NCBI GenBank assembly: GCA_950295325.1
Contig: OX485803.1
Coordinates: forward strand, 13,704,001 to 13,768,000
Direction of reading: 5' to 3'
Length of the DNA stretch: 64,000 bases
Source of the DNA: Polytrichum commune
Lineage: Eukaryota > Streptophyta > Polytrichopsida > Polytrichales > Polytrichaceae
The translations under genes and the position numbers were made by a program. Each line of letters opens with the position of its first letter. Positions within the stretch are counted from its first letter, which is position 1. Below are positions 1 through 10,079 of this stretch, one piece after another. A model generated the notes under the pieces. That model did no database searches, was not told where the DNA came from, and saw nothing but the letters and a program-made list of their open reading frames with translations.

Positions 1-1
1 A

Positions 2-721
2 AAAATATATCATGGTTTTGAAATGGATCGGTCTAGATTAGGAGATGACCTTGAGGAAGTACTTAAATTCCAACATGCCTTTGCGGAAGCTGTTTGTGCA
101 GGCTTGGATGCTAGATTTGTAGATAATGATCTTATTTCATGTTTTAAAATCTTAAATCCTACTAATATGCCTTCAAAGCAGATAGGCCTCCAAAATTGGG
201 GGGTAGTTGAGTTGGAGAAATTACTAGCACACTATGGGCATGATCGCTCCCAAGAAGGTTCAAATTTTTCCCCCTTCATTGATGTGATGGCTTGCAAGCG
301 TGAATTTCTAGCTTTCAAATTGCAAGCCACCACTGAATGGGGAGATAAGACTTGTAGAGATTTATGGGGCATGATCACATGGAATCATTCTTTGCAAACC
401 CTATATCCTAATTTGCTTGTCCTTGCTGATTTGGCTAGAGTACAATGTGTATCGACATCCACTTGTGAAAGGGCGTTTAGTGTCCAAAATTTAATAAAAA
501 CACGAGTGAGAAATAGACTTGGAAGTAAAAATTTAGAAGCTATGCTTAGAATTGCTTTAGAGGGACCAAATGAGAACATTGATAATATTATTGAAGAGGC
601 AATTCCATTGTGGAAAAGTGGAACTAAATACCGGTTTTTATATGCTAATCCTTCATTTTATGTGTCTTCGGGAAGTGATGCATCTCGTTTAGTAAGTTCA
701 ACTATGTTTTCTAATTCATAG
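2..721 (+). CDS. hAT-family transposase, C-terminal part (5' end outside window)
   Basis: The frame is open to the left window edge, so the protein is N-terminally incomplete; about 240 residues are visible, with the first Met at 23. In the second half the segment YPNLLVLADLARVQ, followed by STSTCERAFS and later RVRNRLGSKNLEAMLRIAL, is the hallmark of the hAT C-terminal dimerisation region (the usual 'P.L..lA...L...atsa.sER.FS' pattern). That domain lets hAT transposases assemble on transposon ends in the nucleus. The catalytic RNase-H-like core, including its first acidic residues, would lie to the left. The frame ends cleanly with TAG and shows no internal stops, so the copy may be recent or domesticated. 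The repeats at 971-1128 fit the 3' subterminal region of such an element. Confidence 0.85.
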   Translation, partial: KIYHGFEMDRSRLGDDLEEVLKFQHAFAEAVCAGLDARFVDNDLISCFKILNPTNMPSKQIGLQNWGVVELEKLLAHYGHDRSQEGSNFSPFIDVMACKREFLAFKLQATTEWGDKTCRDLWGMITWNHSLQTLYPNLLVLADLARVQCVSTSTCERAFSVQNLIKTRVRNRLGSKNLEAMLRIALEGPNENIDNIIEEAIPLWKSGTKYRFLYANPSFYVSSGSDASRLVSSTMFSNS

Positions 722-970
722 GATACGAATATCTAAGAGATGAATGTATTGTTGTACTAACTAGCCTCTTAATAATGTATGAACCCTTTTTGGATTTATA
801 CATTTTTTCAAGGCTAAATCCTTGGCCCCAAGTTGGTGGGGGCTTGGCAAGGTTCAAATCCTTCCAAGGATACTTGGATTTTATATCAACACAAATATAC
901 CCATTTAAAAGCATAATACCAATTTTTTTTTAATATTAAAAAAAACAAATCCGACATACAATACAAATCT

Positions 971-1128
971 TCGGAAATATACCGAATTGAAATTCACAAA
1001 ATCGGAAAATTACCGAATGAGAAAGTTAAATATCGGAATTTAACCGACAAAAAAAATTGGATTTAGGTAGCTTCCGATCAAAAAAATAAAAATCCGAATC
1101 TTTTCATAAAAGATCGGAAATCTACCGA
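971..1128. repeat. Four copies of a 15-bp quasi-palindrome (TCGGAAATnTACCGA)
   Basis: Near-identical 15-mers occur at 971-985, 1002-1016, 1033-1047 and 1114-1128. Each is TCGGAA(A/T)..ACCGA and close to its own reverse complement. The first three are spaced exactly 31 bp apart. Isolated half-sites (TTCCGATC, ATCCGAA) lie between the third and fourth. They begin about 250 bp after the hAT transposase stop codon. Subterminal clusters of short transposase-binding repeats are known for plant hAT elements such as Ac. Assigning this role here is inference; the terminal inverted repeat itself was not found. Confidence 0.6.
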
Positions 1129-2277
1129 TTTTTTCAAAAAACTCCCCGGACTCTGCTTGTGTGAGTCTACCTGGTCTGCTTGTAGGAAGCATGCGTGGCT
1201 GACTTTCGTCCACCACAGTCATCCAATTGGCACACGGATTTTGGGTAAGGTCCATTTATCTAGGTCTAACTCATTGACCCATGGTCCCTTTGGCTTTCCC
1301 AAGTCACAAGTGGCTGTGGAATTTTTTTGACCTTTCAAATTGGAAAGTTGTTCTAAAGCATGTCCGATGTTCTCCACGTGCACCCAACTTCCTAAGCTTG
1401 CGTTTTCATGGGCTTCGTGTTCACGTGTCATGGCCCATAAGCTACTTAAGTACACTAAATGTGGTATTATCTTGTCATATGGTATTTTAATAAGTCATGG
1501 TGGTAATGCCCCCTCCCCATCCGACTTTAGCTAAGCCTAAAAGTTGGTTCTAAAAACACGGCCTTCACACCACCGACATTATCTAGTGCCGAGCCTAGTT
1601 GGCAAATGATGTGGCATGGTTTGAATGTGGAGGGTTTAAAGCCTCAAGCACCGACCCTCCCATTAGTACCTAGACATGAGGCAAGAATATAGAACCTTTA
1701 AAAGTGTCACCTCCTGCCCTTGTGATGGTTGCTTTTTAATCTTAGCTATGAGGGCACGAGGAGCTCCATTAACAAAAACCAATGGTGAGATAGATGAGTA
1801 GTAAGGCATTTGGGGATGGGACCAAAAACTATCCAACTATCATTGCTTGGTAGATAAAACCATTAACATGTGTGAAAGCTACTTAACTAAAACTTACTTG
1901 AAAATCGCCAGAGCAAGTTCCTGTAGGTGCATCAGGATAGCCGGATGCCTCCCCTGTAACCAAGGGAGCTTTACCCAGGTTTTAGGATAAACTTTGGTTA
2001 TTTGGTAAAGTCAGGTGGGGAGGGGGCATAACCTTTCTAGTGACACTTCTAATGAATAAGTTTACAAGTGCTAACATGGATGATTAAAATATGGATGAAA
2101 TTCTTGCCACTTATTGAAACAAAGTTTGGTGTATTCTACATTTTAACATTTCTATAATGAAACATTGTCATGGATGATTGAAATTTGGACCAAAAATCAT
2201 TTAGTAGATGACAATAATTTCAACGTCGTAAATCTACAATACCCAGATTCTTTTACGAGGAATGACAAATAGTGTTA
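1129..2277. other. Non-coding stretch, nothing recognised
   Basis: Open frames of 60-78 codons occur on both strands around 1219-1534 but resemble nothing I know. No RNA gene or repeat was recognised. The true right end of the hAT element may lie within this stretch. Confidence 0.4.
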
Positions 2278-2395
2278 GCTTTACATTTAGTGTTGGTGAC
2301 ACCATACAAGGCGGTTTTACAATCAGTATTGAACAAGATTAAATACAATTGGAAAACTCAATACAATATTTAGTGCAGTGATTTTGTACTTGATT
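2278..2395 (+). repeat. Interspersed repeat also present near 60780
   Basis: The stretch with TTGGTGACACCATAC, GGCGGTTTTACAATCAGTATTGA and TACAATATTTAGTGCAG resembles 60780-60870, which has GGCGGTTTACAATGAGTATTGA, TTGGTGACACTGCATAC and TACAATGTTTAGTGTAG. The blocks occur in a slightly different order. No coding capacity is seen. The family is unknown. Confidence 0.4.
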
Positions 2396-2849
2396 AATAG
2401 AAAGAAGTAGTGAAGTAACAACCACATGACAATACCCTAGAGGTTTGAACTAATTGGCTACATATTCATAGGTTGGTCTTGTGTCTTATGGTGCATTTAT
2501 AGACAATCTCGTCGATGATCCCATCCCCCCCCCCCTCAACGTGGTTTTGAAGACAAGAAAATTAAAAAATTGTTTATGATAACTTCATCTTTAGCCATTT
2601 GGTAATAATAAACCCTATTGATATATTCTCATTCATTTAGTTGAAATTAAAGTGCAAACACGATCAAATATGTGAAGACTCCAACATACAACTCCATGCA
2701 AGATCTAGTATGTTAAGCACATGATTAATAACCCTTAATCACAATAATGCATATGTATGTACAATTCATTCATACCATTAGATGAACAAGGCATAGGTAA
2801 TATAGTAGGTCCAGGTGTTTACATCTCAACCAATAACCTCTAAATTGGA
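2396..2849. other. AT-rich non-coding stretch with a C10 run
   Basis: No coding frame or RNA recognised. A poly-C run lies at about 2525-2535. Confidence 0.4.
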
Positions 2850-3830
2850 GAAAGGCTCCTTGGCCTACAAACCTACTAAGAGAAAAAATCAATGCCCTAT
2901 TAATTGCCCTAACCACTGCTAGACACTACTCACAAGATACCTTTGTACTCACATTTAGCCTTAATAGCATGCACCTAATATATGACCACATAAGGCACCT
3001 ATCATTCCAACATAAATATCCCAACAAACTACTCATCTTAGCCATAGTCAACTAAATCATATGATCCACACATAACATAACAATACAAAACGTCGAAGCA
3101 CATACTAGTATAATAGGAAATGAATTAGCCAATCAATTAGCAAAAGACATAACCACCTTAAATAAACCCACTCCCACACCCCATATGCACATACCACATA
3201 CCACATACCATACCATATTGCCTAAATGGAACACCAATCGGGGCACACAATGGAGCTATCTATAGTTTGCAAACATACATGCACAAAGAAAATCATGAAA
3301 TTTAATTAGAAGTGGCCAAAACCAAAACTCCCTATGTTGATAGATGGGTGTCTAATGACCAAATTGTTCACAAACGCTCACATCACTACTGGAAAGCCAT
3401 GGGTATCTTTGACACACACATCACCAATAATAATAATAATAATAATTGCTACTCCCAATACATGGGCAACCATCGAAAAACATATTCTATCCAATCACCC
3501 ATACCCAAATTGCACACTATGCCCCCAACAACGCAATAGACCCAAGGCCACACTTACTATCCACATGCTCAAACCAACATATTTTGCATAGCCTGCCATA
3601 AGAATGGAGTCCATCAAATAAACACACGCACTCTAACCCAACATATATGCAAAATTCTACACTCTAATCAATGCATGAAACCAAAACTCTGAACCACAAG
3701 ACATAACCCCAACCCCTCAAATATCATATAACTCAAAAAATCCACCTACTACCACTATAAATTCCCCAATATGGCAACCAAAAGAACAATCCACTCATAT
3801 AAGCACTTAGAATTGCATGTTAGAAAGTCA
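2850..3830 (+). pseudogene. Decayed LINE ORF2 3' segment (RNase H and zinc-motif region)
   Basis: Across shifting frames the plus strand still reads like ORF2 of LINE copies 1-3. Near 2850 there is an RLLGLQ-like block, as in RLPGLQ of the intact copies. Near 2960 comes LNSMHLIYDH, matching the DCLNxLY region of RNase H. Near 3090 is VEAHTSIIGNELANQLAK, matching the VKAHTNIQGNEQADKLAK end of RNase H, with the last catalytic Asp changed to Asn. A CTLCPQQ block near 3510 corresponds to the CxxC of the zinc motif. Numerous stops and frameshifts show that it is dead. It precedes an RT relic on the same strand, so it belongs to a different copy from 3831-7388. Confidence 0.65.
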
Positions 3831-6800
3831 ACCCCCTTTTTACTACTACTATATTCATAAGAGGAGATATCTACAAGCACTCAATCCAAAAATTAGAACA
3901 TCTCAAAACATATGCCAAATCCTATGTTTATGAAAACCTAGCCACAACATCCTCCTCCGTAAAACAAAAGGATCACACACTATTACCCAACTACATATCC
4001 ATCCCCCTAACAAACACTATCTATAAATCTATTCACCGGCACAACCACCACCCATTAAGAACAACATGGTGAAACATACCAAATCCTCAACGATAACCGA
4101 TAAGGGTTATGGGTCGAACACAATACCATATGCCGAATCCAGATACTTAATGTTGCCATTGAGGATGCCAAACTTGTCCACCGAGACTTATACATTATCC
4201 ACATAGACTTTAGGAATGCCTTTGGCTTCACATACCATCTTCGCCTCCTTGCCATTATGGAACATCTAGGCTACCTTGTTAACACCGTTAGCCTTGTTGG
4301 AAACATTATGCCAATACCTTTATCACCTTTGTTGGGCCTTACTTCAGACAAACTCAACAAGTCCCATCTCTAGAGGCATCATCCAAGGGGATACCTTCAT
4401 CTTCTAACTCTTCCTATTATTCCTTGAGCCCCTACTCCGTTGGCTAGAATGGGACAACTATGGCTACCACCACAATACCTCCAATATGCAAACCGACTCT
4501 ATAGCCTATGCCAATGACCTAGCCATCCTATCACAATACCTCCCCAACCTATAAGCTCAACCTTTCAAGCACTAAAGATTTAACAACTAAACAAGAATGA
4601 AACTCAAGATACCCAAATGTGTCCCCCCCCTTTAAATTAAACTCCAACATTGTAACCTCACCTACAAAAAATCATATACATACTTAGGAATACAACTTGT
4701 TCCTCCCTTTAAATGGTCCATCCAAACCTCCTTACTCAATCCCCGCCACCATATGCCAAACACTACATGTGGTCAACATTGTCATCATGCTCGGCGTATA
4801 ATACACCTTCTACGTTGCACCACTCTTCATACCTGACATCAAAAAACTTGACCAAGTTATTGTCCAATTAGTCAAAGATATGTAACCCCCCCCCCCAAAT
4901 GCCATTGTCCAAATCCCACATAATGTTTTTCCGAACCGATGTTCTTTCCTTCCTCCTTGCATGTACTTGAGTGTTTGTTTCTCAACTATGCGGCACTCTT
5001 AACAACAACAACAACAACAACCACCACCTCATAATCATCTATACCAAATTTATATGCCACCTCGCCAGTAGGTTTGGCGGATTACGCACCTTCCTCAAAC
5101 TCACACCATTAGTCTGCCTCCACTCCCCTATCACACGGTCCTTCCAAATGATGTGTGCTCTAAATATACGCTTCAACCATCAATGACTTCCCATACCAAT
5201 CTTCACCCTTCGAACATCTTTGGAACAATCACATTTCCATTGCATGCTTAGATGAAACGAAACAACTCTCCCATCCCAAACTCTTCACCATCTTACTTAA
5301 TTGGCAACTCACTACCATCCGAGACATTGTTGAATCCATTGGCACATGCACCCTCATGCCCAAAACTTTCAAAATTGTCATTCACAAAATGCACAAAACT
5401 CAATTAACAAGCCATTGCCCACCCAAAAGCTCTTATACTACACCCACCATTGTTGAACCTCCCAAATGCACACCCATCGTCATTGCACCTCCCAATGCGC
5501 ACCCCATGCATACATGATCATAATAATAACATCCTCTTCCCAAACTAACAACCCACCCACAACCCCCCCCCCCCCCCGCCATTGCCACCTCTCTAAATCT
5601 CCACGCCCAACACACCCACCAACACTCGACCGCACACATCCACTCCAACTGCTGACACCACTCCCAAAACTCTAAAGCCATCCTCACGTGCCTACCAAAT
5701 ACAAACCATTCATGGGGTCCGCATAGAATACAAACTAAACTCCAATGGCATCACAAAATCCAAACACAAATACCTTTGCCATTTGCAATGGTTCCCTGAC
5801 TTTAAGGTCACCTAGGAACCCGAAGAAAACCTCTTCGGCAACCATGAGCAATGGTTCCCTAACTTCAAAGTCACCTAGGAACCCACAGAAAACCTCTTTG
5901 GCAACCATGAAGATTGCGACCCCACACATAATGAACACCTCTTGATGCAATATATACCCGCACTACACATACACACATCCAAAATATACATAAAAAAAAC
6001 ACTACCTTTGATCACAAACATGAGACCTTTGCTATATTGAAAACCTATACACCTACCTAATATCCACATTTACAACCATGGAATGTTACCCATACGCATA
6101 CATCTACATCACCATCCATATCCTCCAAATATATATATTTTTTGCATGATTCCATGACATTTTGGCCCCACCCTCTTCGAATTTTTGATACCATGCATCC
6201 AATAGCGAACAATACCTTTACTCCCCCCCCCCCCCCCTCCCCCTTCATCCATACCCTCCACCCCCTCCCAAAGACTTTGTGACCAAACTCTTTTGGCTCA
6301 TCCAACAATACCCTTCACAACAACCACTCCCTCCACACACTAGATGCAATCTTCGTCATACAAGGCAACACATACTCTATCCAACGGTGAGGACGAGGTA
6401 TCACCAATCTACCCAACTCCCAAACAATTATCGAAGCCCTCCATTGGGCATGCATGGTGGCACGCACTGACCTTGAAGCCCTCACCATATTTATTTCCCC
6501 TACAAAGATTGGTACAGCAAATGCCACCCACTCATAAGTCCATACACAAACACTTAGGTACTAACCCACCTTGACCCCCACATCCTCACATACTCACTCC
6601 AAGTTGGATCCCCGACCTATCTCACCCGACCAGAGCCAAGAATCATCACCATTTTATGAATACACCAATTTTCATCAATAAAAATTGTACATGATTTCAT
6701 GGAAAGATTTGATATTGTCTTGAAACAACATTACGTTGCAACAAACTTACCAAATTTACAAGTACCACAAAATGGAAACACACCTCATTCCCCTCCTCTG

Positions 6801-7388
6801 CTACCCCAACCTCCCCCCATTCCCATTCCCCCTTCCTTTCCCACCTTCTTTCTACACACAATGCCTATTATAATATAACATCTCACACATAAATTGCACC
6901 TACATCTTATCCCTCCCCCTTGACGCACATACTACACCTACAATTTACCCCCCCCCCCCCCCTTTTACACACACACACACACACCACTCTATGTGTACAA
7001 CAATTCCTATCAATAAACACCATATCCATCTTTGTAATTACGCCTCAACAAACTCACCTTCACCATACTTACCAATACCAACCCCACCCCCCCCCCCCCC
7101 CACACACACACACCCACTAAGGTGAGGAAGGTAGCATTGGGCTAGGTCTCTACCACCTTTTGGGCAACATCCTACAAGCCGAACTTACAACTCTCTTAGT
7201 AGCCTTAAAACTCATTCATGCATCTTCACATACAACCTAATTCCCTCTACCTCATACATAACTGCCTATGCCAATCTTCTTCCCAACATAAACACCCATA
7301 TAAACTACTCAATCAAGCCATAATTTGCCACCTCTCCCAACAATACTTTAGAAAATCCACACACGCTCAAGATTTCTAAGCAACAACA
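3831..7388 (+). pseudogene. Ancient LINE ORF2 relic, segment 1 (RT to RNase H)
   Basis: Heavily decayed plus-strand relative of LINE copies 1-3, in the expected domain order. About 4050-4330 reads HIDFRNAF...LLAIMEHLGY...SLVGNI, matching the RT block YIDFKNAFGS...LLAIMKDLGY...ALVGNI. About 4505-4535 reads AYANDLAI, the RT active-site box with one Asp changed to Asn. About 4675-4710 reads YTYLGIQLVP, a post-RT block. About 6430-6520 reads EALHWACMVA...LTIFIS, matching the domain between RT and RNase H. About 7170-7290 reads NILQAELTTLLVALKLI, the RNase H block with its catalytic Glu. LINE copy 1 interrupts it at 7389-7399, and the relic resumes at 20797. It carries several poly-C runs. Confidence 0.75.
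5787..5912 (+). repeat. 63-bp tandem duplication inside the LINE relic
   Basis: Two adjacent copies of a 63-bp unit start with TGGTTCCCT and end with GGCAACCATGA, with a few substitutions. The unit length is a multiple of three. It aligns with the post-RT region of the intact copies (YLCQWILPNDTKYHKWLPQ-like). It is probably a simple local duplication in a dead element. Confidence 0.6.
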
Positions 7389-7399
7389 CAACAAATCAA
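7389..7399. repeat. Target-site duplication of LINE copy 1 (left)
   Basis: CAACAAATCAA, identical to 20786-20796 at the other end of the element. Such short direct repeats are made by target-primed reverse transcription. Confidence 0.85.
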
Positions 7400-7935
7400 G
7401 AAGAAGAACTCCGGTCCCTACTAGGGACCGGAGTGAATAAAGTGTATGTTCGTAGGACAACCGTGGCCGTACCCCAGGGTAGCGGCGTTGGGTGTAATAC
7501 TACTTCACCCTTTGCAGGGAGTAGACACTATGTTAGAAACCGATGTTTTAACCGGTTGAACCGGGGGGGGGGGGGGAGGGTGGTGTGTAGGGTGCATGGG
7601 TTTTAATTTAGATTTGTGTGGGTTTTGCTACTTTGTTTGAGACGAGAAGCGTGTGTATTTGTTTGAGTATAAATGATGGTTGATTGTGTTGTTGGTCGCC
7701 AAGTCATGGTTCCAAGGTTGGTTGGATAAGGACGTGCGTGTTGTATTAATACGGTCCGGGTTCGATTCGCGTTGAATCCGTCTGAGCGTGTTAGTGCAAT
7801 ACACTTTGACTTGGTGCTGCAAGTGAGTTAATCATAGGCAGGAAAGTTATGCCAACCAACCGGCTACTCCCCGCCTTTCTGAGCTATAGGTGGTATCTTA
7901 ATAATTAGTGGTCTGACCACTACCCCTCTCTAATT
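7400..7935 (-). other. 3' UTR and tail of LINE copy 1
   Basis: The 3' terminus, in element sense, ends with a perfect inverted repeat at 7408-7434 (ACTCCGGTCCCTA arms, one central base) followed by a short TTCTTCTTC tail instead of poly-A. The block AGTAGACACT (7528-7537) and GTGAATAAAGTGTATGTTCG (7433-7452) recur in copies 2 and 3, so about 140 bp next to the end is conserved, as expected for an RT recognition structure. A G14 run lies at about 7563-7576. A second conserved block at about 7810-7890 (GGCAGGAA...CCAACCAACCGGCT) is shared with copy 3. Confidence 0.75.
7707..7790 (+). other. tRNA-like / pol III promoter-like segment (antisense to the LINE)
   Basis: On the plus strand GGTTCGATTC at 7759-7768 matches the tRNA B box (GGTTCGANTCC). 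A box A-like AGGTTGGTTGGATAAGG lies at about 7715-7731, at ordinary tRNA spacing. The same arrangement recurs in copy 3 at 30436-30492. Acceptor and anticodon stems do not fold convincingly, so it is not a functional tRNA gene. It may be a tRNA-derived SINE fused into the LINE 3' UTR in reverse orientation. Confidence 0.45.
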
Positions 7936-10011
7936 TTAGTTATGATTTTGTAGGTCTGTGATGGGTTGTCTATTTTCTATTCGTCTTTTGTGGATTAATA
8001 TTGAGTGTGCATATTGTATGGCAATTATGTTAAGTTGTTTGAATGTGTTCCTAATTTGTGATGTAGGGAGTTTAAGCTTTGTTTCAAGTTCGTTCATTGA
8101 GGGGATGTGAGTTGTGGCTCGAGCACCAGATGCTAATACGATAAGTGGGGCTACGTTCCAACCCTTTGCGATGATATTATTTATGAGTGGTTGATATTTT
8201 GTGATTTTTTGATTTATGGTTTCAGTGGAGAATCTGTCATTACAGTATGTGAATTCTATAAATTGAACTGTAATTTCTGGTGTGGGTGCTTCTGGTGGTG
8301 GGGAATTGTAAGGGTGCCCTATAATGCATAGAATGTCGGGTTTAAGTCTAGCGTTACAATGACATCTTTGGGTACCACATGTGCAGGGTAGTAACCATGT
8401 TGGTACTGTGTTGTCTTGGGGTAGTTCATTATATGTACCTGCGTTCATGAGTATGTAGTGTCTTGTTATTTTATTTGAGACAAGAAGTTTGCGGATTTCC
8501 CATACCGCTTTGTTATGTCTTTTTGTAATTAGTGCGTGGATGTGTTGTTGTTTGCACTTAAGGAGTATATGTAGCCATGTATCCGCTTCTAGTGAGTTGC
8601 AAATGTTACATGTATGGGATGGGTATGCAATTCTACCAAAAAATAGTTGTTTTCTAGCTTGTCCCATGTATTGTCCGGTTCGGAATTTTACTAAGCACGT
8701 TTTTTGCTTGTCTGAGATAGCAGGGTTGGTCCAAAAGTCATTTGATAATGTTTTGTCGATATCTTTGTTATCAAGCCATTTATGTAATTGATGTGTTTGG
8801 GTTGCTAGAATGGATAGGTTGTGTTTTTTATCATGTTTGATGATGTATTTGCCAAGGTGTCGGATGGGGCCTTTGTCTGGTGTTTCTTGCATTGAATGCC
8901 ACCAATCTTTTTGGAGGTAGTATGGCGTGGGGTGCGCATACTCATGTGTGGCTATAGCGTCTCTATGTTCTAATTCACAACCCAATTTTGCTAATTTATC
9001 GGCTTGTTCGTTACCTTGAATGTTTGTGTGGGCTTTGACTTTGTGTAGTGTGGTGGTTTGTGTGCGGGATTGCAACATCTTAACTATGGATTCTAGTATC
9101 TTTTTATCCGGGTGGCTATTGTGTAGTGTTGGGTGTTTAGTTTGCGTGTTCAGGAGGTATAAGACATTGAGACAATCTGTAAAGATATGTGCCGGTTCAT
9201 TCCGGTATGTGGTAGTGAGGAGGTGGAGGGTGTGGTGTATAGCCATAAGTTCTGCCCTAAGTATATTTTGGAGTCCGGGTAGTCTTTCTGTGATTTTGAG
9301 GTTTTTGAAGGGGTTATATATACCATACCCTGCTTTTTCTCTTCTCCAATGCCCTCGGGTTATTTCTTTGGGTGGCATGAATGATCCATCCGTGTAATAG
9401 CAAAATTGTGGGTGGTATTTGAGGGGTAGGCATATGTCTTGATTCGTGTATATGGGAGTGTTAGAAGTTTGGTTTGTAAGTGGATGGGGGGGCGGGTATA
9501 TAAGTTGGGACCATTTCTTGCTTCTATTTACTAAGGTGTTTATAGGTGTAGGCGGTGCCGGTGTGTGAAATGATGTGGGTATTTGGAGGGTAGTGCTAAT
9601 AGTGTCCATACGAGTCGCATATTCACATGATCCGGGGGACGTGTGTTTGTGGTGTATACATAATATGCGGATGTCATGATTTTCTGTTCGTGGGTTAGTT
9701 CGTAATTCCGGGGGTATTGTGGGTTCATCATATGCAATGGTGTCTGCTTTGAAATGTGAGATAACGTGAGAATCTGGGAAAGGGCCTTCATGGGGGTTGA
9801 TGTTGTGGTACCAGTTTGGGTCAGTTGTTATGAGTATTGTGATTGTGTTTGGGTTATGTTTGGCGGCAAGTCTAGCCCAATGTAGGGCTTGTTGAGTGTC
9901 TTTTTCTGTGTGCGGGTGGGCATATCCCACCCCTGCCCATTTATGTTGGAATGCTGTGCCTATTGATCCGAATACCTTGTCCCTAGAAAATGGGGAGGAG
10001 AATTGTTTCAA
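7936..10011 (-). CDS. LINE copy 1 ORF2, C-terminal part: MTase-like, RNase H, CCHC, RLE-like domain
   Basis: 691 codons. Residues ~9-70 hold a block conserved in copy 3 (DKVFGSIGTAFQ, GYAHP, QALHWARLAAK, NTITIL), resembling Dam-like methyltransferases. RNase H follows at ~200-340, with catalytic Asp in YTDGSF, Glu in RAELMA, Asp in FTDCLN and a final GNEQAD. At ~467-490 C-x2-C-x9-H-x4-C is followed by KRHNKAVWEI, the zinc-motif plus RHN arrangement of RLE-type LINEs. At ~540-640 come PCTCGTQRCHCN, KPDILCI, FIEFTYCND and KYQPL...GWNVAPLIVLASGA, which I read as a PD-(D/E)XK restriction-like endonuclease. The frame differs from the upstream segment by one base shift near 10.05 kb; the listed start is only the first Met in an open frame. 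Confidence 0.8.
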   Translation of the reverse strand: MKQFSSPFSRDKVFGSIGTAFQHKWAGVGYAHPHTEKDTQQALHWARLAAKHNPNTITILITTDPNWYHNINPHEGPFPDSHVISHFKADTIAYDEPTIPPELRTNPRTENHDIRILCIHHKHTSPGSCEYATRMDTISTTLQIPTSFHTPAPPTPINTLVNRSKKWSQLIYPPPHPLTNQTSNTPIYTNQDICLPLKYHPQFCYYTDGSFMPPKEITRGHWRREKAGYGIYNPFKNLKITERLPGLQNILRAELMAIHHTLHLLTTTYRNEPAHIFTDCLNVLYLLNTQTKHPTLHNSHPDKKILESIVKMLQSRTQTTTLHKVKAHTNIQGNEQADKLAKLGCELEHRDAIATHEYAHPTPYYLQKDWWHSMQETPDKGPIRHLGKYIIKHDKKHNLSILATQTHQLHKWLDNKDIDKTLSNDFWTNPAISDKQKTCLVKFRTGQYMGQARKQLFFGRIAYPSHTCNICNSLEADTWLHILLKCKQQHIHALITKRHNKAVWEIRKLLVSNKITRHYILMNAGTYNELPQDNTVPTWLLPCTCGTQRCHCNARLKPDILCIIGHPYNSPPPEAPTPEITVQFIEFTYCNDRFSTETINQKITKYQPLINNIIAKGWNVAPLIVLASGARATTHIPSMNELETKLKLPTSQIRNTFKQLNIIAIQYAHSILIHKRRIENRQPITDLQNHN

Positions 10012-10079
10012 TGTAGTAGGACATGTGATTGGTGATGAGAAGTAAGAATGGGTGATGTGGAAGGAGTCAATGATGTTTT

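Noticed and set aside
7707-7790. A functional tRNA gene
   Set aside because: Boxes A and B are recognisable but acceptor and anticodon stems do not pair.
8489-9397. Plus-strand frames of 100-125 codons within LINE copy 1
   Set aside because: They are mirror frames of the minus-strand ORF2, which has clear domain motifs.
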